Positions 1 through 8,642 of a DNA stretch of 33,259 bases are shown here, in pieces; the stretch's first letter is position 1, and every line of letters starts with the position of its first letter. Under the pieces are notes generated by a model. The model saw only the letters and a program-made list of their open reading frames with translations. It made no database searches and was not told the DNA's origin. Both the position numbers and the translations under genes were made by a program. Source of the DNA: Pseudomonadales bacterium (lineage in GTDB: Bacteria > Pseudomonadota > Gammaproteobacteria > Pseudomonadales > Pseudohongiellaceae); the NCBI GenBank assembly GCA_022763285.1, contig JALEHB010000221.1, positions 1 through 33,259 on the forward strand. The letters are read 5' to 3'.

Positions 1-1
1 C

Positions 2-283
2 AGTGACACAGAGATCGTCAATCTGCGTGTGAATGTGCATGCCCGGCGTCAGGATTTCGATCTGCCGCAAATTGAGCAACAGCCCGGCAATGAGATTGCG
101 CCCGTCAGGGTCTTTGGTTGTGAGTCTGCGGTTAACGTGCGCGAACGTGATTCACTGGCGGTGGATGAGTTACTTGCAGGGCCTCTGATCATTACTGAAT
201 ATGCGGCCACCACCTATGTGGCGCCAGGTTGGCAGCTGTATCGTGATGCGATTGGCAATTTACGCTTGCAACGCTGCCAGTGA
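2..283 (+). CDS. Hydantoinase/oxoprolinase (HyuA) family protein, C-terminal fragment, truncated by the window start
   Basis: Frame open from base 2 (SDTEIVNLRVNVHARR...); C-terminus 'GPLIITEYAATTYVAPGWQLYRDAIGNLRL' resembles the HyuA/OplA C-terminal pattern GPAIIEEYDATTVVPPGW..D..GNL.L. Confidence 0.8.
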   Translation, partial: SDTEIVNLRVNVHARRQDFDLPQIEQQPGNEIAPVRVFGCESAVNVRERDSLAVDELLAGPLIITEYAATTYVAPGWQLYRDAIGNLRLQRCQ

Positions 284-483
284 TAAACAGGAATCTGCGT
301 GCCAGTGAGTTTACAGGGTAAATTTTCTGGTGATATAAGAAATTTCACAAAGGGGGCGGGCGAATGAATCCCGCAGGCGCTATGCTCCGTAGTTGCAACA
401 GGAGAAGCCGCCATGTGCCGCCAGCTATCACGGAAGTATTTCCGGGGAATTGTTAGCTGTGGAAAATAGGTTGATCGACTGAA

Positions 484-1884
484 ATGCAAGCCGCCGTCAG
501 CAAAATGACAAAACTGGGTCTGCTGGGGATCTTCATGACCCTGGCCTTGCCGCTCTGGGCCCAATCCGATCCGGCGGATGAAACCGGCAGTGATGCCTCC
601 GAGTCTGAACCCGTGCAACTGCGTGATCGCAGTCGCATACTCTATATCGATGTTCCGGTACCGCTGATTCCCGGTCAGGAACCGGAATTTCCCGAAGCCC
701 AATTCACCAGTCCCGCAGCGCAATCGGCAGAGTTTCAGGACCAGGCCCAGGTCATTGCAGACTATGCCCGGGCAATCAGCGACATTGAACGGCAGGGCGG
801 AGCCTGGGACCAGATGCTGGTGGAGGAATTAACGGCACTTGGCGCCTTGCAGCAGCAACAGGGTCAGCATCTTCAGGCAACCGAGACCCTGACCAGGGCC
901 CTGCATGTTAATCGTATTAACAGTGGCTTACATGCCATCGATCAGGTGCCGGTGGTCGAGCAATTAGTCGAAAGCTACCTGGCGCTTGGCGACTGGGCCA
1001 ATGTCGACCTGTATCAGAATTACCTCTATTACGTGCAACACCGGGCCTATGGTGGCAATGATCCCCGTCTGATCCCGGTGCTGAATACCCTTGGCCTGTG
1101 GAATATCGAAGCCTTCAATCTGGGTTTCGGTGAGCCCCTGGGAATTCGTCTCAGTACTGCCCAGTTACTGTTTGCCTCGGCGGCGCGCATGGTTGGCACA
1201 TATTTTGGATCGGAAGATGAGCGGCTGGTGCCCTATTTGCGCAATATTGCCAAATCCGCCTATCTGGTTTCCCAGTATCCGGACTACATGCGCGAGGTAG
1301 ACGGGCCCGAATACCGGGCCAGTCAGCAGGATTTCGGGCGGCAGCTGGGCTTCGATCGCCTGCGCAATCCCCGTGGTTTCGGTGCCGGTCGCGAGGCCTT
1401 GCTGGAGGTGGTGGAATACTTTCAGGTTCAGCCAGGGGCAGAGTATGAGCTGGCCGAGGCAGTGGCCAACCTGGCGGACTGGAATCTGATCTTCGAGCGT
1501 TATCGCCGCGCTGAGGAACTCTATGGCGAGGCGTGGAATATTCTCGCCGCGCAGGAAAATAGTGAGGAACTTATTGAGCGTTTATTTGGTCAAGTAATAC
1601 CCATACCCACGTTTGCACACCTGCCTACCAATCTGTTGCTGGGTGCATCGGACAGTCAGGACAAGCTGGGATTGCACCATGACTATGCAGATGTGCGTAT
1701 GGATGTGGGCCAGGATGGTGCGCCGCGACGAGTCGAGGTGATTACCGAAGAAAACGAGGCCAATGACAGGCAATTGTCACGCCTGCGACGGGAAGTGCGT
1801 GATACCGTCTTTCGTCCGCTTATCGTTGACGGCGAAATTCGAGAAAGCAGCGGGCATGTTTTTCGCTATCGCTACTGGTTTTGA
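484..1884 (+). CDS. Exported TPR-like protein with a TonB C-terminal-like domain
   Basis: Signal peptide (MTKLGLLGIFMTLALPLWAQ; ATG at 484 or 505), helical TPR-like middle, C-terminal 'RRVEVITEENEANDRQLSRLRREVRDTVFRPLIVDGEI' resembling TonB_C (xxFRPxxxdGexv). Confidence 0.7.
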   Translation: MQAAVSKMTKLGLLGIFMTLALPLWAQSDPADETGSDASESEPVQLRDRSRILYIDVPVPLIPGQEPEFPEAQFTSPAAQSAEFQDQAQVIADYARAISDIERQGGAWDQMLVEELTALGALQQQQGQHLQATETLTRALHVNRINSGLHAIDQVPVVEQLVESYLALGDWANVDLYQNYLYYVQHRAYGGNDPRLIPVLNTLGLWNIEAFNLGFGEPLGIRLSTAQLLFASAARMVGTYFGSEDERLVPYLRNIAKSAYLVSQYPDYMREVDGPEYRASQQDFGRQLGFDRLRNPRGFGAGREALLEVVEYFQVQPGAEYELAEAVANLADWNLIFERYRRAEELYGEAWNILAAQENSEELIERLFGQVIPIPTFAHLPTNLLLGASDSQDKLGLHHDYADVRMDVGQDGAPRRVEVITEENEANDRQLSRLRREVRDTVFRPLIVDGEIRESSGHVFRYRYWF

Positions 1885-2059
1885 GCGCGGCTGTCCCTGG
1901 GGACTGGCCATTGTCGGGCGCAGTGAAACTGTCCGGCAACGATTGTAGTACTAATAGTAATAACTTAGCGTTAGCATCAAGGCATGTTTGCCAGTCATGC
2001 CGCGCACCAGGCAGCCTGGAACACATCGGCACAGGCCGGAACAAAAGGACCGGCGCATT

Positions 2060-2079
2060 CAGGCGCGATTAAGCGCCTG
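2060..2079. repeat. Inverted repeat CAGGCGC-GATTAA-GCGCCTG in the 350-bp gap before the Ser-rich lipoprotein gene
   Basis: 7-bp perfect arms with a 6-nt loop; no T-tract follows. Confidence 0.45.
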
Positions 2080-2167
2080 CCCCGTACAGTGCAGGATGGC
2101 CCGTGGAGCGAGCGCAGTAAAACACGGCTCCGGCGCCGAAATTTGGCTTTATTGCCATGATATGTCG

Positions 2168-2195
2168 TTAAAATTCATGATTCTGTGGGTAATAT
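2168..2195 (+). promoter_or_regulatory. Possible sigma70-type promoter upstream of the Ser-rich lipoprotein gene
   Basis: TTAAAA (2168-2173), 16-bp spacer, TAATAT (2190-2195), about 40 bp before ATG 2236, inside the largest noncoding gap of this cluster. Confidence 0.3.
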
Positions 2196-2235
2196 CCCAT
2201 GCAGGGATCGCCAGACAGACTCCGGTGAGGCCTTT

Positions 2236-3459
2236 ATGAGAACCGCTTCAGACAAGATCCAATACGCTGTCCAGACCGGCCTGGGTAAAAAGGCTGGCCG
2301 TCTGCTTGTGCTCAGCGCCCTGAGCACGGTGCTTTGGGCCTGCGAGTCCACCAGCCAGAGCTCCTCCAGCAGCAGTATGCCGTCCATGCCTTCGGCCAGT
2401 TCCTCATCCAGCAGTTCCAGCAGTTCGCCGGCCATGCCGTCTTCGAGTTCTTCCTCCAGCAGTAGCTCCAGCAGCCTGCCATCGCCCAGCTCAAGCTCCT
2501 CCAGTTCCTCGTCGAGCCTGCCCTCGGCCAGTTCCAGCAGTTCTGCCGGTTCTCCCCAGCCCAGTATCAGTAGCAGTTCCTCGTCCGGGAGCCAGAGCAG
2601 CAGTCCCTCGTCGCGGAATGGCTCATTTCCCAGTGATAGTGGGTCCAGCCAGGGTCAAAGCTCCACTTCGGCCGGCTCCAGCCAGTCCAATTCGGGAAAT
2701 TCTCCCACCCAGTCTGCAGGTTCCCAATCTCGTCTGCCTACAGACGGAAATAGCGGTTCAAGTGGGAGAGATACCTCAACAGGAGACCTAGGTACCGGCC
2801 AAAGTGGGGATTCAGGTGAATTAAATGGCATTTCCAGGTCATCTGGTGGGGATTATAGCCTCGACACCCTGCCAGGCGGTGGCCTGAATCGGGGCGACAG
2901 CGGTAATAGAGGAGACAGCAGCAATAATAGTGCTGGCAATAACAACAGCAGCACCACCGGCACCGGTGGCAGCACTGCCAGCAGCCCCGCTCAGAACGGC
3001 AGCTCGCAGCAGCCGGGTGGCACTGGCGCCATGACCGCAGCCGAGCGCACAGCCGCTCTGGATGAAGCCCTGCAGCGGGGTTATGAAACCTTTGATGGCT
3101 TCATCCTGGGAGAAAGATCCCGGGCCCAGCAGGAAAGCAACCAGGCCGGTAGCATGGAGATTCCTGGCGAAGATTCCGGCAGTCGGGGTGGCATTGGCGG
3201 CAATGCCGGCCAGCCCCAGATTCTGAATGAGGGCGGCGCCACTGTCCCTGGCGGGGTGATTGCCGCCAGCCAGCCCGTGGTTTCTTCTTCGGCTCCGGCT
3301 GAAACCTTTCCGCCACCGGAGGATATTCCCAGTGGCCGGGATGACGATGTGGTGGCCCGCCAGATTCGGGAAGCGGCCATGACCGAGCCGGACCCCGAAT
3401 TACGGGAAGCCCTGTGGGAAGAGTATCGAAACTATACTGGCCTCAGTGCAGACCAGTAG
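2236..3459 (+). CDS. Ser-rich low-complexity lipoprotein with an ordered C-terminal region
   Basis: ORF track starts at 2185; ATG 2236 gives a lipoprotein signal (LLVLSALSTVLWAC, Cys codon 2341-2343), then poly-Ser tracts, then a non-repetitive C-terminus 'DDDVVARQIREAAMTEPDPELREALWEEYRNYTGL'. Confidence 0.8.
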   Translation: MRTASDKIQYAVQTGLGKKAGRLLVLSALSTVLWACESTSQSSSSSSMPSMPSASSSSSSSSSSPAMPSSSSSSSSSSSSLPSPSSSSSSSSSSLPSASSSSSAGSPQPSISSSSSSGSQSSSPSSRNGSFPSDSGSSQGQSSTSAGSSQSNSGNSPTQSAGSQSRLPTDGNSGSSGRDTSTGDLGTGQSGDSGELNGISRSSGGDYSLDTLPGGGLNRGDSGNRGDSSNNSAGNNNSSTTGTGGSTASSPAQNGSSQQPGGTGAMTAAERTAALDEALQRGYETFDGFILGERSRAQQESNQAGSMEIPGEDSGSRGGIGGNAGQPQILNEGGATVPGGVIAASQPVVSSSAPAETFPPPEDIPSGRDDDVVARQIREAAMTEPDPELREALWEEYRNYTGLSADQ

Positions 3460-3509
3460 AGCGAAGCGTGCAAGAGTATTTGCGTTAATGCATTTGGTGA
3501 AGGAGTAAG

Positions 3510-4709
3510 GTGAAGCATATGTTGAGAGCAAGCAGACAGGTTTTCAGTCTCATGCTGTTGGCCATTCTGGCCACGGCCTGTTCGACGCATACCGTCAAGA
3601 CCACAACCTATACTCCGGTGATTCAAAGTAGCGAAAACATTCCGGAAGAGTTGCTGCTCGATGTGGGAGTCTCCATTTTCGATCCGGGCCTGGATGAGGT
3701 GGAAGATGCCGACGAGGAAGTGACCAATGGTCAGATTCGCGTGGCTGAATCCCGCTACGCCCCCTACCTGCTGGCCAGCACCCTGCAGCGATCAGGCAAC
3801 TGGGGCATCGTGCGGGTGATGCCCAATGATTCCAGCCCTATGGATGTACAGGTAGATGCCACCATTCTGCGTTCCAATGGCGAGGCCATGGTAGTGCGGG
3901 TGGATGTCAGCGACTCCACCGGTCGGCAGTGGTACAGCAAGGAATACGAAGAAGTCATCAGCCAGTTCAGTTATGACCCGGCACAGCGGCAGCAGAATGA
4001 TCCTTTTCAGGTGTTGTACAACAATATCGCCAATGATCTGCTCGCCTGGCGCCAGCGCAATCTGGACAGCCAGCGCATCCTGGCCATTCGCACGGTTTCG
4101 GAAATGCTGTTTGCCCAGCGTTTTTCCGAGCAGGCCTTTGACGATTACCTGACCAGGGATAGAGATGGTCATTACCAGATTGCCTCGTTGCCGGCAGAGA
4201 ATGATCCGTTGTTGCAGCGCATTCGCCAGATCCGTGAACGTGACTTCATGTTTATCGATACGGTGCAGGACTACTACGCCACCTTTACCCGGCAGATGCG
4301 TCTGCCCTATGACTCCTGGCGCGAGCAGAGCTATCACGAAACCATTGCCCTGCGGGAATTGCGCGATTCTGCCCGACGCCGGTTCATTGCCGGTACAGCG
4401 GCGGTGATTGGCGGACTGGCAGCCGCCACCAGTGGTGGAAACTACGCCACCCAGGCCGGTGGTGCCGTGGGTGTTGGTGCCGGTGCCTATCTGATCAAGA
4501 GTGGCTTCGACAAACAGGCCGAAGCACGCATGCATATGGAGTCCCTCGAAGAGCTGGGCCAGTCACTGGAAAACGAGGTGGCCCCGCGCGTTATCAATCT
4601 GGAAGATCGCACAATCACGCTCACCGGTACTGTCGAAGAGCAGTATTCACAGTGGCGTGAAATCCTGGCAGATATCTATGCTGCAGAGATGGGCGAGTCC
4701 TGGCAGTAA
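3510..4709 (+). CDS. Conserved-looking lipoprotein with a Gly/Ala-rich hydrophobic segment
   Basis: GTG start preceded by AAGGAG; lipobox 'LLAILATAC'; internal 'AGTAAVIGGLAAATSGG...GGAVGVGAGAYLI'. Confidence 0.75.
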   Translation: MKHMLRASRQVFSLMLLAILATACSTHTVKTTTYTPVIQSSENIPEELLLDVGVSIFDPGLDEVEDADEEVTNGQIRVAESRYAPYLLASTLQRSGNWGIVRVMPNDSSPMDVQVDATILRSNGEAMVVRVDVSDSTGRQWYSKEYEEVISQFSYDPAQRQQNDPFQVLYNNIANDLLAWRQRNLDSQRILAIRTVSEMLFAQRFSEQAFDDYLTRDRDGHYQIASLPAENDPLLQRIRQIRERDFMFIDTVQDYYATFTRQMRLPYDSWREQSYHETIALRELRDSARRRFIAGTAAVIGGLAAATSGGNYATQAGGAVGVGAGAYLIKSGFDKQAEARMHMESLEELGQSLENEVAPRVINLEDRTITLTGTVEEQYSQWREILADIYAAEMGESWQ

Positions 4710-4727
4710 TCGAGTCCGTCAAAACCT

Positions 4728-6254
4728 ATGTCAGAACGAGAAGTTGAAAATGCCGCAGAGGCAGCAGGCAATGCTGACGATCTGCCGCTGAATCCCCCGC
4801 CCGCCAGCCCCAGAAATCAGCCCCCGGTCTGGTTGTGGATCGGTGTGGGCGTGTTGGCGGTGCTGGCCCTGTTTGTGGTGTTTGTCCTGCCGGGCATTGT
4901 CAGTGAGTACGAATTGCCCCTGGAAAGAAGAATAGAAACACCCCTTGCTACACCGGCCACCTCTGGTCAGCCCGAAGCACCGGCGGTGTCCCCTTTCGAG
5001 GAAGCGCAGCGTGCCAACCAGCGCAAACAAGCCCAGGATGTGCTGGCTGAATTGTTGGAAAACCAGAATGAACTGGATGGCCTGGAAGTCACCGCCTGGG
5101 CCGATTCGCAGTATCAGGCAGCCCTGGAGCAGGCCAGCAGTGGTGACGAGGCCTACCGGGCCCAGGAATTCCTGCAGGCCACCACGGCATACAGTGAGGC
5201 CAGGGATGAGCTACAGGCCTTGCTGGAGTCAGTACCCCAGGTACAACAGCGACTGCTCGAGGAAGGTAATGAGGCCCTGGCAGCAGGGGACAGCACAGTG
5301 GCTGAGGATCGTTTCTCCCTGGCCCGGCTGCTGGACCCGCAAAGTGAAGCTGCCGGTATTGGATTGCAACGGGCGCGCAGCCTTGATGAAGTCCTGGCTT
5401 TGATTGAACAGGCCGAAGACCTGGCCGAGATTGGTGAGCTGCGTGAAGCGCGCCAGATCTACAGCCAGATTCAGGCCCTGGACAGCTATAACGAAACTGC
5501 CATAGCGCGCATCCCGGAGCTGGATGCCGCCATCGCCCAGGCCGAGTTTTCACGCATTATGTCCGAGGGCTACGCCCGGCTGGAACAGGGCCAGCCTGAG
5601 CAGGCAATTACCGCCTTTGAACAGGCAGCAGCGCTGGGAGTCAATGAAGAACAGGCCAGGGCAGCCATCCTGCAGACCGAGACCGAAGTGGCCAATGCCC
5701 GTATCAATGCGGCAAGACAACGCATCGAGACAGCCGAAGCGGATGAGCAGTGGCAAACAGCAGTGGATGAATATGATGAAGTGCTGGCTATTGATCCGAA
5801 CCTGACCTTTGCCTTCAGTGGTCGCGAGTATGCAGAGAAACGGGCGCTTCTGGATCAGTTACTGGTCACTGCCATCAACAATCCGGAACGCTTCGCTGAC
5901 GAAGGTGTTTTTCAGGAAACAGTGGATGTGTATTACACCGGCCGCGATATTGAAAACCCCGGACCAAGGCTTCAAGGGCAGCTCGATGAATTGCAGGTCC
6001 TGCTGGAAAATTCCCAGGTGCCCGTCGAGGTCACCCTGGTTTCTGACAATCTCACTGAGGTGACCCTGCTGCGTGAAGCCGAACTCGGGCTGTTTGAACA
6101 AACCAGCGTGTCGCTCAAGCCTGGCCGCTATGTGGCCATCGGCCGCCGTGCCGGTTATCGCGAAGTGCGTGAGGAATTTGTGGTGGGTTTCGGTCAGACC
6201 CCGGAACGGGTAGTGGTGCAATGTGAAGAACGCGTTGTCGCGACGAGCAGGTAA
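4728..6254 (+). CDS. Single-TM protein with periplasmic TPR-like repeats and a PEGA-like C-terminus
   Basis: TM 'VWLWIGVGVLAVLALFVVFVLPGIV' after a short N-terminus; repeated TPR-like helices (e.g. GYARLEQGQPEQAITAFEQAAAL); C-term 'SVSLKPGRYVAIGRRAGYREVREEFVV' is PEGA-like. Confidence 0.75.
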   Translation: MSEREVENAAEAAGNADDLPLNPPPASPRNQPPVWLWIGVGVLAVLALFVVFVLPGIVSEYELPLERRIETPLATPATSGQPEAPAVSPFEEAQRANQRKQAQDVLAELLENQNELDGLEVTAWADSQYQAALEQASSGDEAYRAQEFLQATTAYSEARDELQALLESVPQVQQRLLEEGNEALAAGDSTVAEDRFSLARLLDPQSEAAGIGLQRARSLDEVLALIEQAEDLAEIGELREARQIYSQIQALDSYNETAIARIPELDAAIAQAEFSRIMSEGYARLEQGQPEQAITAFEQAAALGVNEEQARAAILQTETEVANARINAARQRIETAEADEQWQTAVDEYDEVLAIDPNLTFAFSGREYAEKRALLDQLLVTAINNPERFADEGVFQETVDVYYTGRDIENPGPRLQGQLDELQVLLENSQVPVEVTLVSDNLTEVTLLREAELGLFEQTSVSLKPGRYVAIGRRAGYREVREEFVVGFGQTPERVVVQCEERVVATSR

Positions 6255-6261
6255 GCAGAAA

Positions 6262-8340
6262 ATGGCCGAACGCGAAGACGACAACAAAATCGATCATGGG
6301 GCAACTGACCCCATTGTCCCAATTGATTTTACGCCGCAGGAAGAAACCACGCGGCACTTCAGTTATCAATTCCGCTGGCTACACCTGATACTGGCGACCG
6401 CCTCCATCTTTGTTGCAGTCGCTGTCTGGTTCGTGCTGACAGCGCGCTCTGTGGCCATTCAGGTTGAGCCGATCACCGCCGGGATCGAAATCGAGGGCGG
6501 ACTGCATTTCCAGCTTGGCCAGCGTTACCTGATTCGTACCGGCTCCTATGACCTGCGCCTGAGCAACCCGGGCTATCACGATTCCAATACCCAGCTTCTG
6601 GTGGATTCCCGGCAGAACCAGATTCACAATTTTGAAATGCGCAAACTGCCGGGCCTGGTAAGCATCGACAGTGAAGGGCTGACCGGAGCGCGTGCACAGA
6701 TCGATGGTGTCGATGTAGGCGTCACCCCCTTGAGGGACATCCCGGTAGAACCGGGCCAGCATAATCTGACCCTGACCATGGATCGCTATCTGAATCATAG
6801 TCAGACCATCGACATTGAAGGGCGGGAGGTGCAGCAGAGTTTCAGTGCCGAATTGCAACCGGCCTGGGCGGTGGTGAATTTCAGTACCAGCCCGGCCGGG
6901 GCGGAAGTACTGGTGGATGGTGAGTTGATGGGTAGCACACCGCTGGCTGCCGAGATCCTGCAGGGCAGCCACGAAGTCACCCTGAAACTGGCAGGCCACA
7001 AGGCCTGGCAGGATGAGCTGGATGTGATTGCTGGCGAAGATTTTTCCCTGCCTGCGGTGGCGTTGGAGCCGGCGGATGGCCTGGTGTTTCTGCAAAGCAA
7101 CCCCAGCGGCGCCAGTGTCACCGTCAGTGGTGAATTCAAGGGTTTGACTCCCCTTGAAGTTGCCCTGGCACCCGGCCAGAGCCATGAACTGACGTTTTTC
7201 AAGAGCGGCTATGAGTCCATCAAGCGCAGCATTCGCACCGAAGCGGACCAGGAAACGGAATTGCGGGTAGCACTCGAGCCGGTGACGGCGGCGGTGCAGA
7301 TTGCCGTAGAACCCAATGATGCCGAACTCTACATCAATGGTGAACTACGGGGGCCGGCCAATCAGACCATCGAATTGATGGCGGTAAGTCAGCAACTGGA
7401 AATACGCCGCGACGGCTATGTGCCCTATGTGACCGAGTTTACTGCTCGCCCGGGTCTGGACCAGCGTATTGAGGTGAATCTGAAATCCCTGGAGCAGGCC
7501 CGACTGGAGCAGATCGAACCGGTGATAAGCACGGCCGCCGGCCAGCAACTCAAACTGTTTTATCCCGGCGCCTTCACCATGGGTGCATCCCGCCGTGAGC
7601 CGGGACGCCGCGCCAACGAAACTCTGCGCGATATTCAGCTTGAAAAGCCTTTCTATCTGGCCGAGCGGGAAGTCACCAATGCCGAGTTCCGCCTGTTCGA
7701 ACCCGAACATAATTCCGGCACCGTGGCAGGGCTGACTCTGAACAACGAAGCCCAGCCGGTGGTACGGGTGAGCTGGACCCAGGCGGCCCTGTATTGCAAC
7801 TGGCTCAGTGAGCAGGAATCACTGCCCCTGTTCTATCAGGTCAGCGATGGCCAGATTACCGGCATCAACCCTGAAGCCACCGGCTATCGATTGCCCACCG
7901 AGGCTGAATGGGCCTGGGTGGCGCGCACCGACGGCAGTGGCAATGTACTCAAATACAGTTGGGGTGATGCGCTGCCTCCGCCGGAAAACGCCGGCAACTT
8001 CGGAGACGTCACCGCTCGCAATTATCTGGGTGAGGTGATGTTCGACTACGACGATGGTGTGTTCGCCACCGCAGCGGTCGCCTCCTACGCACCCAATTAC
8101 CATGGCATCTATGACCTGGCTGGTAATGTGGCGGAGTGGGTCCATGATTTCTACGGATCGGTGGGCAGCTTCGGCGGCGTGGAAGTGGATCCTCTGGGGC
8201 CCGCCAATGGAGAATTTCACACCATTCGTGGCAGTAGCTGGGCCCATGGTGCAATCACCGAGATGCGCCTGTCGTTCCGCGATTTCGGCGCCGAGCCACG
8301 AGACGACCTGGGCTTTCGAATCGCCCGCTATCTGGAATAA
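6262..8340 (+). CDS. Single-TM PEGA-repeat protein with a C-terminal SUMF1/FGE-fold domain
   Basis: TM 'LHLILATASIFVAVAVWFVLTA'; about four PEGA repeats (e.g. 'STSPAGAEVLVDGELMGSTPLAAEILQGSHEVTLKLAGH'); SUMF1 hallmarks 'YRLPTEAEWAWVAR', 'IYDLAGNVAEWVHD', 'IRGSSW', 'LGFRIAR'. ORF track start 6223; ATG 6262 also fits. Confidence 0.9.
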   Translation: MAEREDDNKIDHGATDPIVPIDFTPQEETTRHFSYQFRWLHLILATASIFVAVAVWFVLTARSVAIQVEPITAGIEIEGGLHFQLGQRYLIRTGSYDLRLSNPGYHDSNTQLLVDSRQNQIHNFEMRKLPGLVSIDSEGLTGARAQIDGVDVGVTPLRDIPVEPGQHNLTLTMDRYLNHSQTIDIEGREVQQSFSAELQPAWAVVNFSTSPAGAEVLVDGELMGSTPLAAEILQGSHEVTLKLAGHKAWQDELDVIAGEDFSLPAVALEPADGLVFLQSNPSGASVTVSGEFKGLTPLEVALAPGQSHELTFFKSGYESIKRSIRTEADQETELRVALEPVTAAVQIAVEPNDAELYINGELRGPANQTIELMAVSQQLEIRRDGYVPYVTEFTARPGLDQRIEVNLKSLEQARLEQIEPVISTAAGQQLKLFYPGAFTMGASRREPGRRANETLRDIQLEKPFYLAEREVTNAEFRLFEPEHNSGTVAGLTLNNEAQPVVRVSWTQAALYCNWLSEQESLPLFYQVSDGQITGINPEATGYRLPTEAEWAWVARTDGSGNVLKYSWGDALPPPENAGNFGDVTARNYLGEVMFDYDDGVFATAAVASYAPNYHGIYDLAGNVAEWVHDFYGSVGSFGGVEVDPLGPANGEFHTIRGSSWAHGAITEMRLSFRDFGAEPRDDLGFRIARYLE

Positions 8341-8343
8341 GCC

Positions 8344-8577
8344 ATGCGTTGTGCCATCCTGATTCTGATGAGTTTGCTTGCTCTGCCCCTGGCAGCGCAG
8401 GAAGTCAGCGCCGAGCAGAATGAAACCGATCAGGCGCAAACCGATGCGGCAGAGTCAGAACTGATTCTCGACGACTCAGAAGCTGAAGATGAAGACGAGG
8501 AAGAGTCGCCCGAACGTTTTATTCCCACCGAGGAAATCTCCCAGGATCTCGGGGTGGCATTCCCGGTTGATATCTAG
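8344..8577 (+). CDS. Small exported acidic protein (77 aa)
   Basis: Signal peptide 'MRCAILILMSLLALPLAAQ' then Asp/Glu-rich 'ESELILDDSEAEDEDEEESPERF'; starts 4 bp after the upstream stop. Confidence 0.65.
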   Translation: MRCAILILMSLLALPLAAQEVSAEQNETDQAQTDAAESELILDDSEAEDEDEEESPERFIPTEEISQDLGVAFPVDI

Positions 8578-8580
8578 ATC

Positions 8581-8604
8581 CAGCCCGGTTCCCGGGCCGG
8601 GCTG
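8581..8604 (+). repeat. Intercistronic hairpin CAGCCCGG-TTCCCGGG-CCGGGCTG
   Basis: Perfect 8-bp GC-rich stem with an 8-nt loop, 3 bp after the small acidic ORF; no U-tract follows. Confidence 0.6.
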
Positions 8605-8642
8605 TAACAGGCTGTAAGAGAAAGACTAGCAAAGGAAGTATT

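Noticed and set aside
275-317. Imperfect direct repeat TGCCAGTGATAAACAGG / TGCCAGTGAGTTTACAGG at the hydantoinase stop
   Set aside because: Only two short imperfect copies; could be chance or a small duplication, with no functional context.
2347-2640. Ser-rich tract as a microsatellite or CRISPR-like repeat
   Set aside because: Codons are mixed and irregular, no unit-length DNA repeat or spacers; it is protein-level low complexity.
6262-8340. Active formylglycine-generating enzyme for sulfatase maturation
   Set aside because: Catalytic Cys pair missing in the IRGSSW segment and no sulfatase gene in the window.
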